From Strongylocentrotus purpuratus (Eukaryota > Echinodermata > Echinoidea > Camarodonta > Strongylocentrotidae), in the NCBI RefSeq assembly GCF_000002235.5, contig NW_022145613.1, positions 13,374,981 through 13,438,980 on the forward strand: a stretch of 64,000 nucleotides of DNA, given 5' to 3'. The notes beneath the pieces were generated by a model. It worked only from the letters and a program-made list of their open reading frames with translations, searched no databases and was not told the origin of the DNA. The position numbers and the translations under genes were made by a program. Shown piece after piece: positions 22,985 through 61,527 of this stretch. Position 1 is the stretch's first letter, and every line of letters starts with the position of its first letter.

Positions 22985-23290
22985 GGATATTAGCCAATCG
23001 GAACTCTTGATACAAAATCTACTGCATTGATGGAAGCATGTGATCATTGAAGAAGAGCATTGATTGGATGGTCCTGTTTTCTCATCTCGCCTTGCTGCCT
23101 ATCTTTCAAGCTCAGAACATTACCCACAGGAGAGATCATCTTGTTTCCGGATGACGACAGTTCTTGTGAAAGAGAGGATGAATTTTGTCAGAGAAGCAAT
23201 CAATCATGCAAAGAATCTACTCCCTTTATCCTATTTTATGAATGACATGGGACGTTTTATTCAAATGTACTTTATGAGTTGATAAGATGT

Positions 23291-23296
23291 AATAAA
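23291..23296 (+). promoter_or_regulatory. SNRNP40: Proximal polyadenylation signal, SNRNP40
   Basis: AATAAA about 310 nt after the stop codon. Confidence 0.5.
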
Positions 23297-23955
23297 TGTT
23301 ATCTATTAATAAGGAGGAATGATGTTTATTGTACTAGAGGGTGTTGAGTTTATGTCCTATATATGGTCTATCTGTGATTATGATATTAGTGATGGAATAA
23401 GAAAAATCAGAATAAACAGGAGAAAAAATAGGAATTGGGAAGAATTTGGGAAGAAATGACAAGTTAAGCCTTTTCCTTTCGCTTATAGAATGTTTGTTCC
23501 CCAAAAAGCTATGAGATATTGGCTACTTTTTGCAAAGCATAAGATGTACCTATTTTTCTAGAGACCATCTTACAAATAATGATGTTTCGCCAATGATTGA
23601 TATTGATAGCATTGCTAGCGTTTAGACATTTCCAAAATTCAAGAATTCTGTTCTATATTGAACATGAATTTAAAAAAAAAAAAGTTGCCCTGTGGTCAAA
23701 TTAAAACAAGACGTGCTTTATTACTTTGGTAAAATTGCTTTGTATAGCAATTTGCCAGATGAATTGCCAATCTATGTTTTATTTTTTTTTGTCTAAAATT
23801 TTTTTAAACCTGGATCTCATGAGAAAATACCATTTTATTAGGCTTGTAGGTGGAGCAGAATTACTGAAGTTGGGAAATAGCTTTTTAGCACTGCAGACGG
23901 ATGGCCATTGTTATTGCTCAGTTGTACATATTGTAAATATTTCTTGAATATTTGT

Positions 23956-23961
23956 AATAAA
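23956..23961 (+). promoter_or_regulatory. SNRNP40: Distal polyadenylation signal, SNRNP40
   Basis: AATAAA about 970 nt after the stop codon, followed by T/GT-rich sequence. Confidence 0.5.
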
Positions 23962-23995
23962 AACATAAAGAAATGTAATACTGTTTCAGAATTCC

Positions 23996-24001
23996 TTTAT
24001 T
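23996..24001 (-). promoter_or_regulatory. Minus-strand AATAAA between the convergent genes
   Basis: TTTATT on the plus strand, that is AATAAA on the minus strand, only 35 bp from the distal SNRNP40 signal. It could end a very long PI4KB 3' UTR; weak evidence. Confidence 0.2.
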
Positions 24002-25633
24002 GCATTCCGCAGAAGAAGCTACAGGTCTAGTCATACCTCACATATAACATTATGTTAATTGTCACAATGAATGCTCAACAAAGATTTTATTGTCTTGTTC
24101 GAAATGCTCGGTCATCAATTCTTTCTTAAAAATGGGGTGAAGTCCAAATACAAGTTGATTCCTGTTGATGTGCAGGGCTAGCGCTACATACAACTCGTAT
24201 TTTGTTATTCAAACATTTCATAGATTTTTGAATATTTTTTAAAACAAATTTCTCAGACCTGCTAAGCTCCACCCTAAAAAAATGCTCCAGATCTCATTCA
24301 TCTTGTGACATTATCTGTCAATCATTAGTGCAGGGTTGATAGTGAGCACTATGTAGCTTCACCAGAGCTGACCACAAGTTTACAATAGACCATACAATAC
24401 CAACATACATGTAGGAGTTGTTATGTCAGACATGCTGTAGCATCACCAGGAAAAGAAAGGTAGTGTGGAGGTATTGTATGAAAGAATGCAATTCTTTGGT
24501 GAACATGTGCTGAGTGGAGCTTAGCAGGTCTGAGAATTTTATATTTTTTTAATTAAAAAAAAAAATCATAAAAATCTATGAAATATATTTAGAATCAAGT
24601 TATATCTACGAGTACTTGCTGCCAAAAGTCAGTTACATGTAGGTCCGACCGATTTCATCGTTATCATTATCGGTACTTAGTTTATCCTTGATAAGGTCCC
24701 ACCAGTCCCTAAACACTGAATGACAACTCGGTATGCAGTGTGTTATTATTGATACATATAATACACTTTATTTTTGTATCCTTTTATTCTGTTCATATTA
24801 CATACATGTATTTATACAATATTTGAAGACTATAGATTTACAAAAGACATCAGAAATGACCTTTTGTCCCTATCATGATTGTATCTATAATGGTCACAAA
24901 TTCACACATCTTTGCACATCCTTTGAACATATTCAACATTTCTTTAGGCAAACTCGAATGCTACATAACTTCAAAAATACATTGATCTACTTTGAGCTGA
25001 GAGTAATAGACTTTGAATAATCAACAAATAAATTAGTAGAATTGTACATATAATGCCAAAAGGCCCCTCTTCTCCCTTTCCCTAACATTAGACTGGCATT
25101 TAATTAAATTTAAATGACATTTATCCATATACAGTGTATTTCATACATGAGTGTAAAATTTCTTGATGACCAATGGTGGTGATGGCAAAATGCACCACTA
25201 TTCAAGGGTCAAATCAACAGAACTTTCATTTTTTGATAACATATGCGAGGGGGAAAAAAAACATTTGTACGAGCCACACCGCACGAGAATCATACTGGAT
25301 GACCTATCATATTACGAAACACTATTGCATAGATAACACAATTACAAAGCAAATATAATCTATTTATTTGTACTACGGTAAGCATCAACAAATGAGCGAA
25401 CACTAAAAGCATGCAGCTGTTAAAGATGGGGAAAAAAATAGACAATAAAGACCAAAAGGGACATTGTATTGCAGTTTTCACTCAATGTATTACACAGAGT
25501 CACAGACAAGCTACAGTGACATTTGAGAAGAGGACTACTCCTCTTCTCAAATTTAGTTTGAATCTAGATTTTGATTGAAGGAATTATTTATCCTTAAAAG
25601 ATACATTGTAGCTTCATTTGAAAAGTATGTCCT

Positions 25634-25745
25634 GGGTCCCATTTCACAAAGCATTTTTTCAATGACACAAATGACAAAAATCGGTGACAAATCTGCTGAT
25701 AACCAGTCAGAAGCAAGGATTTCAGTAGCTTATATCTGATGTCAG
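25634..25745. mobile_element. Short interspersed repeat, copy 2
   Basis: Shares GACAAATCTGCTGATAACCA and AAGCAAGGATTTCAGTAGCT with 30391-30539, and begins CCCATTTCACAAAGC. Confidence 0.65.
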
Positions 25746-26289
25746 TGGAACAAAACTTCCTGTTTGACATAATTCTAGGTACCTAAACAAGGTAGCACAG
25801 ATATTTACTATATGTAGCTCCATATCTTAATGACGGTGTTTCACCTCTCTGTGATCAACTTAGGATTTATCATCAATTATGCTTACCGGTAGGTAGAGTC
25901 ATTTCTTGCCAGTTACCACTACACTTGCTATTAAAGCTGCCTAAAGCATGTGAACACAGCCTAGATCTCACAACAAAAGAATAGTCATCATTGTGGAAGG
26001 CTGCACATCTTGCATGTCATTCACATGAGACCTTTATATATGCCTTTACGGTATGCAAAGAGTGCGCAACTGTGAGCTGATCAGTATTGTAGGTACACTT
26101 TCTTAGAGCTTGCTATTAAAATGATGCTAGCAAATGATGTTTTGCAAGAATTTCCGACATTTGCTTCCAATTTCACAATGACTCCATCGACATGCAAACC
26201 AAGAATTGTAGATCTACATGAACGGTGAAACCTCTTTTGATAACACCGTTTTTTAAATAGCAAACAAAAATAGACTCTTTACAGGCCCT

Positions 26290-26601
26290 GGGGAGTGTTT
26301 CACAAAGATCCTAAGTTGGACTTATCTCTAAAGTTGGACTTAAAAATTATGGAAAGCCGTTAGCATCTATGAAAATATTTTGTAAAAGTTATTTTAAAAG
26401 GCATAAAATGTTGATTCAACTCATTCATATTTTCTAATATTAAGGAGATTTCATGTTCTTCATGTGGAATTTATAAAAAGTTCTAAAATACTTGAATTTT
26501 TCGCTTTTGAATATTTTATTTCAAGGCTACAAATGGCTCTCCATAATATTTAAGTCCAACTGAGAGTTCAGTTCGACTTGGGATCTTTGTAAAACACCCC
26601 C
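26290..26601. mobile_element. Complete MITE, GTGTTTCACAAAGATCC family
   Basis: About 312 bp with inverted ends (GTGTTTCACAAAGATCCTAA and its mirror). The whole element is close to palindromic: TTGGACTTA, CATTTGTAGCC/AAGGCTACAAATG and CACCCCC blocks recur. No coding capacity. Confidence 0.85.
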
Positions 26602-27515
26602 TGGTCGACCAATGGAATGGATCTGCCACGGCTGACTTTGGTCAAACATGCAGTGCACATGCAAAATATACTCCAATCAATATGACATTTTCAAAAGAAA
26701 AATAAAAGACATCAGCTCCCATGCATGTTCATTTTACATGACCTCCTTTGCACTTGGCTTGGGTGAACTGAAAAGTTGCAAAATCTCAGTAATTAAAATA
26801 TTTCAGTAGAGGTTGCTCTTTTTTCTTATATCTCAAATTAAGACGATGATATTAGGCTTGGAATTAACGGCAAAATAAATCAGACTCTACTATAATAGCA
26901 CACTATCTTCAAAACAAATCTAAAGAAATAATGTGCTATTAACACACATATACTCAAATATAAATAGCCAGTACAAAGTAGCTGAGATACAATGACATAA
27001 GTGATGGTACAACTATAAAGAATATTTCCGTAGCAATTACCACGTTGACAAAAATATAGGTTTTCGGCAAGATAATTCTTAATCATTAATTCAAACAAAA
27101 GAAAATTAAATATAATTGTTGATACATGCCCAGGGAATAATTTTCCTCAAATATTTTGATTAGCAATTTCAGCTGATGGATAAATATTTCAAATGAAATT
27201 CTGTACATTTCTATGGAAGAAAACTGCTACACAAACAATATTTTGTGTAGCAGTCATGCAAAAATGCATAGCAAATTGCGATGCGATACCAGGAAAATTA
27301 TTCCCTGCATGCCACAATGATGTAGGTTACTTTCAATAGCTTAATATTTCATACCATATTACACTATAGGATCCATATTTATTTCTTCCTTTAAAAAAAT
27401 ATTGTTTTATAAGAAAGCTGTAGCCTATCATATTAACGCTACTGGCCTGGGTCCTATGATAGTGACAGGTTAAACAATTTTCTTCATAGAGATAGCTATC
27501 TCAGAGAGTAGGGGT

Positions 27516-27518
<3 letters not shown>

Positions 27519-27548
<30 letters not shown>

Positions 27549-27612
27549 CACACACACACAGAGGGGGACAGAAAGAGAGAGAGAGAGGGGGGGGGGGGGG
27601 GAAGGGGGGGGG
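27519..27612. repeat. GA, CA and poly-G microsatellite
   Basis: (GA)n, then (CA)n, then (GA)n and G runs. Apparent frames on the minus strand are composition only. Confidence 0.9.
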
Positions 27613-29144
27613 ATACATGTAGAGTTGCCATCTTGTATTGTATAACTTATACCCTGTACAGCACAAGGGGAGAGAACGGACAGCAGAATGAGAGTGAGAT
27701 CCCCGTACATCTAGATACAATTACACACTTGTGTGCATATTTTTAGTACATATATACTTTTAATTCAAAGAAACAGAAGACAATAGTTCGAAATTCACAA
27801 GAAATACATATATAATACTACACTCGTACACATACAGAATAAGGGCCACGCATGTTGTCAACATACATCTCTACAACATGAAATCAAATTGGTCAATTTG
27901 GAAACATCAACTTACTTCAAGTATGGCTAGATTCAGCTTTCTTTGTTCTGTAACTAATAGAGGTAAACTCCAGTATACGATTGAACTTGGGGATGCGGTT
28001 ACGATGCAAAGCAACAATGATGAGTAAACGTCTAATGAGAACCTGATTCTTCTGTTCTTAATGTCATCCCCAGAGGCATCATTACACTATTTTGAATGGG
28101 CGGGAGGGAGGGACGGTGGTGGAACCAAATTTCCTGACAAGCGAACAAAAAATATGAAGGGGAAGGGGAAGGGGAGAGGAGGGTTTCCCCTTCTCACCCC
28201 CTTCAGTGAAGCCCCTGATAAAAAGCACAGAGCAACCAACAGCACATGTCACAATGAATACTGGACCTCAGAAGAACTAACTGTATAATCCATTTTTTGT
28301 GTGAATTATGTGATTATAGGGCTGTGAATTTAACAACACGTAAAACCGAGCGGGCAATGCATGTGCAAACGAAGATTGTATCGAGCCTGACGTGTGTTAA
28401 TCATCAAGAAAACAACAACTTGATATACGTCTGGCCCTGTTAGCCGCATCCATGTCCCTATATGTTATAGTAATGATTAAGAGAACAACAATGATGTCAT
28501 TTTTAATTGACTCAAGAAGCATCGACAGTGCATCTACAAGAAGAAAGAGAAGAAAAAAACAGGCATGCACAGGATGAATCGATTTCATCATATTGGTCCA
28601 TTTCCAAAGTTCATTTGAAATGATGACAGCTGCTCTAACTTCATCTAGCCAATCTTACACTTTCTAGGTACACACACGCACCATTGACCAATCAGTTATA
28701 AGCTTACCTTTCAAATTCATTCCTCTTCATTGATCCATGTATTAGACACACACTTAAGTCTTGAAGTTTCTCAACATTACATTGCAAACACCCTATAAAC
28801 AACCGAGCGTTCAGCTAACATTTCAAATTCATTTTTTTGCTACATTGATCCATATATTAAATGGACACTCAAGTCTTGAAGTTTCTCAAAATGACATTAC
28901 AAACACCCCATCAAGAACCGAGTGTTTAGCTAACATTAAAATTCATTCTTTATCATTGATCCATTAAATCTCTCTAAATGACATAACAAATACCCCAATG
29001 ATGGCTCGGTATTCAGCATATATTTCAAAATCCATTCTTCTTCAGTGATCCACAAATTGAAACAGAGAAACTCAAGTCTTGAAGCTTCTCCAAATTCATG
29101 TTGTTCCTGAAATCAAACTTTCACTGCATCACCTTTTGACTTAA

Positions 29145-29425
29145 AGATGAAGTTGAGTTCTGGTCATGCGATTGCATTGTGAAAGAAATGATGTGGAATC
29201 GACCAGAAAAGGTTGATCATCTAGCATACCGGTATATAGATATTTGTGTGTATTGCAAGGTTCTGGAATCATCAAAATGATAAGACATATTTCGAATATG
29301 AGGCATTTGAAGAGCCATGCTTTTCAGGGAACATGCTTTAATTGATGTTCTTCCACTCTTGCATAATAACAATGATAACGCTCACAAAGTTATATTTCAC
29401 CTCTTCCCAGAACTCAACCTTCTCT
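29145..29425. mobile_element. MITE flanked by TTAA, copy 2
   Basis: Opposite orientation to 4409-4788. Flanked by TTAA at 29141-29144 and 29426-29429, ends AGATGAAGTTGAGTTCTGG and CAGAACTCAACCTTCTCT. Confidence 0.75.
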
Positions 29426-30390
29426 TTAACCTGTTAATTGTCAGATGTCCGCTAAAAGGCCATTGCTGCCATTGCTTATCTTCCTGCAGACAGCCGCCTA
29501 TGTACGATTTTGATTTTGATATAACACACTCACTTTCCATCGACTCCAACCCCAGGTATCAAAGGCAAAGGATTCAACAGATTCAAACTCACAAAAAGAG
29601 CTCTCTCTTGTAGCACTTACTGGCAGGGGAGTATTCTTGTTCTAATCTCACCGAGTTCCATAACTAGTCATGGACTGTAAAGGCATATCTTTGCCCCAAC
29701 TGTCCGCATGTCTTTCGTACATGTAACACAGTGTTCCTTGCATTCCTTGAGAACAAAATTCCCTGATCCCCATGGTCTTTCAAAAAATGGGGGCTCCAAA
29801 TTTTCAACATCATTAAAGGAGGTATTTTAGACACTAAAAAGCTATCATTACCCAGTGGATATGTTATTTGGATACAAGACAAATACGATACTCACTGCTT
29901 TCATTGAGGCCAATAAAATTGTCAGAATTTTCCCCCAATTTGAGTGATTTTCCTCAAAATTTCCTGACTTTTCTGCGACAGGGAATTTAAAGAAGGAAAT
30001 AATTTGGGTACCAGGTTTTCCCCGATTTTCAGGATTGCTAAGAACTCTGGCCCTGCACACTGACCATTACATTGGACCTCGTTCGACCTCTAACCCTCTA
30101 ACTCTAAACATGCCCTTCATACTACAATAGAAATTCATTTAATTAATGGCCTAAAGCTTGCTTCAGATATGAAGCCGTAAACTGCAATTTTTCTTGTTGT
30201 TGTTGTTTCAATAATGAAATACATAAATTAATACACTTCACATTTCTCTATCTTATAACACAGGGCTCAGTGCATACACATGGGACCTTTGATGCGTGTA
30301 GTTGGTATTCAATTACACATTATTAAAAATTTGATTAAAAAAGAAACCTGGCTTACGGCTTCATATCTGAATGAGCCATGTACACACCAA

Positions 30391-30539
30391 GGACCCGTTT
30401 CACAAAGCCTTTTTTCAATGAAAAATTACACAAATCGATGACAAATCTGCTGATAACCAATCAGAAGCAAGGATTTCAGTAGCTTAAAACAAAAACTGTC
30501 ATTTGTCACTGATGATAAGTTTTGTGAAACGCCCCCCAG
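30391..30539. mobile_element. Short interspersed repeat, copy 3
   Basis: Inverted-looking ends CCCGTTTCACAAAGCC and TTTTGTGAAACGCCCC; interior shared with 25634-25745 and 20970-21116. Confidence 0.65.
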
Positions 30540-30650
30540 GAGTGGGAACAGTTCTTTCTGACCAATGGTTTCACCGGATTGTTGATACAGAGATCCTGAG
30601 GACGTCCTTGTCCTTGATGAAACATCAGAACCCTTTGCAGATGATACCTG

Positions 30651-30958
30651 GGGGGTGTTTCACAAAGATTCTTAGTCGAACTTAACTCGAAGTTGGACTT
30701 AAAATTTAGGGAGAGCCATTTGTAGCCTTAAAATAAAATATATTCAAAAGTGAAACAATCAAGTAGACCCTTTATAAATTCCACATCAACAACATGAAAT
30801 CTCCTTGATAATAGAAAATATGAATGATTTGAATCAACATTTTATACCTTTGGAAATAAATTTTACAGAATATTTTCATAGATGCTAACGGCTTTCCATA
30901 AATGTTAAGTCCAACACTTAGAGATATGTTCAACCTAGGATCTTTGTGAAACACCCCC
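30651..30958. mobile_element. Complete MITE, GTGTTTCACAAAGATCC family, copy 3
   Basis: About 308 bp with GGGGGTGTTTCACAAAGATT and GGATCTTTGTGAAACACCCC ends. This uninterrupted copy defines the insertion site of the nested element at 22158-22704. Confidence 0.85.
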
Positions 30959-31034
30959 TGTTCTACAACGCAGTCCTCATTCTTAGTCTAACCTGATATG
31001 AGAGTGGACGACCCTGTTTGAATTAACAATAATA

Positions 31035-31285
31035 ATGGTGGTTTCTTCTTTATCACGCAAGTCCATTGCGCCGCATCACTCCTGGTGCTCCAGCATAATC
31101 ACCCCGGTCGTACATGTAGCTGGCAGCCATATATGTAGCGTTCTAGCGCATCGTAACCCATTTATCTTGAGGTGGAGGTGGCCAATGTGTATCTATGTCT
31201 TGCCAAAGGATCTTATCGCTTGGCTGGGATTTGAATGCTTAACCCCTGGATTGAGAGTCAAGTGAATGAACCACTACACCAACAC
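31035..31285 (-). mobile_element. tRNA-derived SINE-like element
   Basis: The minus strand has a tRNA-like head: GGTGTAGTGGTTCATTCAC (A-box region), TTGACTCTCAATCCAGG and GCATTCAAATCCC (B box). The body runs toward an AATAATAA stretch at 31025-31033. Not a functional tRNA: no closed cloverleaf. Confidence 0.65.
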
Positions 31286-31355
31286 ATAAAATGATGTCAG
31301 CGAAGAGTCCTCATGGCTATGCAACAAACAAGCATTCTGGTTTATAGAGAGAAGT

Positions 31356-57416
<26,061 letters not shown>

Positions 57417-57788
57417 CACTAGACCATTCAAGTGATGTCGCAATCACATACAAGAGCTAGCTCAGAATCAAAGGCTGTGTACCCTGTGAAAAAGAATGAA
57501 AGAAACAACAATTTGAGTTGGAAGTGCATGAAAGCAAGGTCTCAATATTTAGATCAATGCTCCTATGATTTACTCATTATCAAAAATTTGAGCTATATCT
57601 AGTTGAAATGATGTATTGTGATTTTCGCAACTTAAATTACTATAGATACATAACATACAGTGTGTCCCAGAAAAAAACTGGTAAGTTGGGAGTTTGATCG
57701 GATCGGAAAATTGGAGTGATACTCTTGCACCTTTGGTCAGTATCGGCAAAAACTATCAGCAAAATTACAGGTTCAAAATATTTCTATT

Positions 57789-57817
57789 TAGGTGGTCTGT
57801 TGTCAACAGACCACCTA
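57789..57817. repeat. Perfect 29-bp palindrome
   Basis: TAGGTGGTCTGTTG, one T, then its exact complement. It reads like the outer end of a DNA element or a cruciform site; the partner end was not found. Confidence 0.85.
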
Positions 57818-59676
57818 TTGATTTTGTCAGAATTTTCTTTCTTCTTTATTTATTTTTATTTATTTCTTAACTTTTTTGTGTGTCGGAAAATGCAAGATTG
57901 GTTTCGTCAATTTCTTTTAATTTTGACACAAGCATAGGTCATCGTCATAAGACGTGACAGAAACATTTTCAAGGTGATCAGGTCTTCGTGATGTCATCTA
58001 TGCGCCATTTTGTGAAATCACAGTATCAATCATATCTTTACGATGCGTCATCAAAGGTCATTCATATTCATATCACATATACTTCAGGCCACAGGTCAAC
58101 AGGTCATATCATCAAAGGTCAAACAAAGGTCATGACGCGTGCAAATGCGCGCATCAAAATTTAAAAATGCTCAAAATCACTTAACTATTAAACGAGAGTA
58201 CGAATCAGGTCATTTTAAGCATTTCAAAATTTTCCGTCCGTACATGTCCCCGCGGCGTCGCGCTCGCTTACAGTGCGTGGAAAAGGTCAAATTAATTTTT
58301 TTGTTTACATGATTTAGATTCCTCTCACCCTAAATGACAATTTACATGAATTTCAGTCACTCTTGGCCTTTCATAAGGCCGTGAGCGCGCGTCAAAGTTC
58401 AAAATCTGCGCGTGCTGCTATGGGCAATTTAATGCAAATTTGATCAAAAACATGCCATTTTAAAAATCGAAATAGCTCTTCAGATAGTCCATCCACCCCC
58501 AATTTTATTATCATGGTTGGAAAAAGCATGAGTTGGAGATATGATTTCATACCACCCTGACTCGTACAAAGTGAAACAAAGTCTTCATATTGGCATCTAA
58601 ACTCAAAAAATGTATTTTGTTGATGACGTCATTTTTGTCTTTGTTTAATTGAGATTATCTCGCTTATCAGTGATTGATTTTCTCCTAGATTTTGATATGT
58701 TGTAGCTGAGATAATTGTCTACTAGAAAAATGTCATTTATTTTTCATTTAAATGACGTCATCATAGTGAAATATTCGATTAAAGGCGACAATGCATAATT
58801 TGTCACAATTGCGTTTTATGCCTATGGGAGGTCACTTTTTTCAAAACATGAATCCGCATGACAATGTGTTTTGACCAGTATCTCGGTTGTTATTCAACAG
58901 TTTTCTCCCAAATGTTAGTAAGTTGTAGCTGAGACTATATGTTATAAAATCATTCCTCATTTTTTCGATAAGATGTCAGGATCATGCTCATGATCATCAA
59001 TATCATTAACATTATCGTTATTATCATCATCTAACATTTTCATTATCATCATCATCACCATTACTGTCATGATCATCATCATGATCATCATTGTTTACAT
59101 GTCTATATAACTTCTCCCATTCTCAAATCTATCATAAGAAGTGCAGACAGACCACATTAAATTTCTTGTTTCTTTTCTTTTTAATGCTGAAAATTTTAAA
59201 CAACAAAAATTCTAGCTATTTTTTCCCGACCATTTTCATTGAATTTATTATCCGACTTCACCTGATCGGCCCCGATCCGATGATCAGTGACAGGGGTGCC
59301 TTCGTCCTTCTCTTGATTCTTCTTGTCCACTATAACCTATCTCGTAACTACGGCATGCGTACTTTCTCTTCGCCGGTTGAATTAACGTTACAACATGGAA
59401 GAATCATAGAGGTAGGACGAAGAATTACCCCTTTTCCCCATCGAACTTCAAAGACTTCTTCAAATTATAATTTCAAGTTGATGGATAGATGCCCAGAGGA
59501 GTCGAGCAACCTAGTAAGTCAAAATTGTAATTAGATCTAATCCCTTTGCATATTTTGAGATAATGTCGCCTAACCCGCTGTTAGAATGTTTTTTTGATGC
59601 ACCCCCCCGAGGCTCCAACAGCAACGCATTCGGCTTCAGCATCGGAGTCGGAGCTTCCCGGAGTTACCCATCTAGT

Positions 59677-59792
59677 AGACCAAAAGCTACAGTCTCTATA
59701 TCGTCGGTTGTTCCACTGAGACTACGTCTGGCTCCACTAGACCTCCGGATATAGAGACTGAACGATCGCCTATGCCATCGTACGTTGAAGAT
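59677..59792 (+). mobile_element. Solo arm fragment of the foldback element
   Basis: Starts AGACCAAAAGCTACAGTCTC and follows the left arm of 60137-60946 for about 115 bp with a few changes, then stops. Confidence 0.8.
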
Positions 59793-60136
59793 ACACTCCA
59801 CGGGTATACGATAAGACGATACTGCCCTGACGCTAAGTTAAATCCTTTTTTTGAAAGAATCGCATGCACTAACATATACAATTGGCATTTAGAATTAAAC
59901 CACACATGATAAACATTAAGAAAATATGTACCTTGGACCTCTGCATATGAAATCTTCTTCAAAAAAGTGTTATTATCTCTTCCACTTGACTGTCTTCAGA
60001 CGTCAGCCATCTTGAATCAAAGTAATGAATGTTCATGACAAAGTTTTTTAGTCTCTACCCCATTGACCTCATTCATAGACGTGCGCGTACGTGCACGTAC
60101 ATGTACATCACGAATCGGAAATGCAAGGTGGATACT

Positions 60137-60946
60137 AGACCGAAAGCTTCAGTCTCTATACCGTCGGTTGTTCCACTGAGACTACGTCTGGCTCCACTAG
60201 ACCTCCGGTTATAGAGACAGAACGATCGCCTATGCCAGCCTATGTTGAAGATATCACGGCTAGATTTTAGCCGTTAGGCCCCTCCCACAAACATGAACAA
60301 ACTTGCCACGGCCGTATTGTTATGCCCCCAAAATCCTCCAAAATGTCATTTTACCTCGTGCATATCCAATTTTACATTAGGCCTAGGCTATAATACATCG
60401 GTTCCACTTACTAACTTGATTGAAATAATCCGTTTAATGGTCCCTTTTAAGGAAATTATGGGTCAAAATCGACATCCATGTTGAAAATCTTGCAAGCGGT
60501 GTTAAACTCTCGCTGCCGTCAATCTCATCCCTTCTAGTCTACGCCGAAGGCAAAAATGATTATGAAGGAAAAACTGTGATGACGCCATTACGAACGTGTA
60601 GATGGCGCACAGTTTTTTGACCCATAATTTCCTTAAAAGGGACCATTAAACGGATTATTTCAATCAAGTTAGTAAGTGGAACCGATGTATTATAGCCTAG
60701 GCCTAATGTAAAATTGGATATGCACGAGGTAAAATGACATTTTGGGGGATTTTGGGGGCATAACAATACGGCCGTGGCAAGTTTGTTCATGTTTGTGGGA
60801 GGGGCCTAACGGCTAAAATCTAGCCGTGATATCTTCAACATAGGCTGGCATAGGCGATCGTTCAGTCTCTATAACCGGAGGTCTAGTGGAGCCAGACGCA
60901 GTCTCAGTGGAACAACCGACGGTATAGAGAGTGAAGCTTTCGGTCT
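60137..60946. mobile_element. Foldback (Mutator-like) element with 9-11 bp target duplication
   Basis: Two arms of about 330 bp (60137-60468 and 60614-60946) are near-identical inverted copies around a spacer of about 145 bp. AGGTGGATACT flanks it at 60126-60136 and 60947-60957. Long inverted repeats plus a 9-11 bp duplication point to the Mutator (MULE) superfamily. There is no transposase; the same short 'protein' appears on both strands because the arms mirror each other. Confidence 0.88.
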
Positions 60947-60989
60947 AGGTGGATACTGGGTGTGTACCGGGTGGTAACAGGTGCAGTGG

Positions 60990-61377
60990 CAGACCTGCCA
61001 ACCTCTGGAGTTCAAAAACTGTATTCTTTAGGCCCAAAAGTTGTATTCTTGAAAATAAACACGGATTGTTACGCGGATCAATGCCTCTTACAGTTTCTAC
61101 CTACAGGAAGAATTTTTTTTATTGATCATTGGTTGAATATGCATGATTTCGTCATGACTGATGTGTTCGATTAACCAATGAACATCCCCAAATTGCCGAT
61201 GTGAGATGCTTGTAGGATACTTAATTAATATTAATTATTAAAAAAAAAAAAAAAAAAATTGTTTTTTTTTTTTTTTTTTTTTTTGAAAATCGTATTTTAT
61301 TAAGGAAAATCGTACTGTCGTATTTGCTTCTAAAAATCGTACTAAATACGACTAAATCGTACTGGTTGGCAGGTCTG
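60990..61377. mobile_element. Non-autonomous DNA element with CAGACCTGCCAACC ends
   Basis: 14-bp perfect inverted ends (CAGACCTGCCAACC) flanked by CAGTGG at 60984-60989 and 61378-61383. A related end is found at about 19397-19440. It ends only about 15 bp before the candidate minus-strand splice donor. Confidence 0.65.
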
Positions 61378-61396
61378 CAGTGGTGGTGCTACTCAC

Positions 61397-61527
61397 GTTT
61401 GAGTTCTTGTGTTGTCTGCTTCACGTGCGCGCGCGCTATCCTCGACGTGACGCGCGGGAGGAGCTAGCCGAGGCGAGGTCAACCATCCTCATTACATTAG
61501 CCACCATTTTGATTTCTGTCGGTCAGA
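61397..61527. promoter_or_regulatory. Candidate divergent promoter of PI4KB (minus) and the right-edge gene (plus)
   Basis: A local CpG-rich stretch (CACGTGCGCGCGCG, GACGTGACGCGCGGG) lies between a minus-strand donor (GTGAGT reading from 61396) and a plus-strand donor (61567). A YY1-like CCACCATTTTG is at 61501-61511. No TATA box. Transcription starts are inferred only. Confidence 0.45.

Larger units (their letters stand above)
22985..23980 (+). other. SNRNP40: SNRNP40 3' UTR
   Basis: No coding potential after the stop. Polyadenylation signals AATAAA occur at 23291-23296 and 23956-23961; using the second gives a UTR of about 1 kb. Confidence 0.6.
24002..31355. other. Region between SNRNP40 and PI4KB stops (PI4KB 3' UTR and spacer)
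   Basis: No exon is recognisable on either strand. It contains MITE copies (26290-26601, 29145-29425, 30651-30958), two copies of a shorter repeat (25634-25745, 30391-30539), a GA/CA/G microsatellite (27519-27612) and a SINE-like element (31035-31285). Part must be PI4KB 3' UTR, but its end cannot be fixed. Confidence 0.6.
57484..61396. other. PI4KB: Probable first intron of PI4KB (5' UTR intron)
   Basis: Runs from the exon 1 acceptor to a candidate minus-strand donor at 61391-61396. Contains a 29-bp perfect palindrome (57789-57817), an 810-bp foldback element (60137-60946), a solo copy of its arm (59677-59792), and a 388-bp element (60990-61377). A plus-strand frame around 59338-59534 ends at a possible donor GTAAGT but is not recognisable. 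Confidence 0.45.

Noticed and set aside
59091..59534. 147-aa plus-strand frame ending near GTAAGT at 59514
   Set aside because: The first half has intron-like composition. The second half could be a first exon, but nothing matches it downstream and no family is recognised.
60293..60790. Same 60-aa peptide on both strands (MNKLATAVLLCPQ...)
   Set aside because: It results from the inverted arms of the foldback element, not from duplicated genes.
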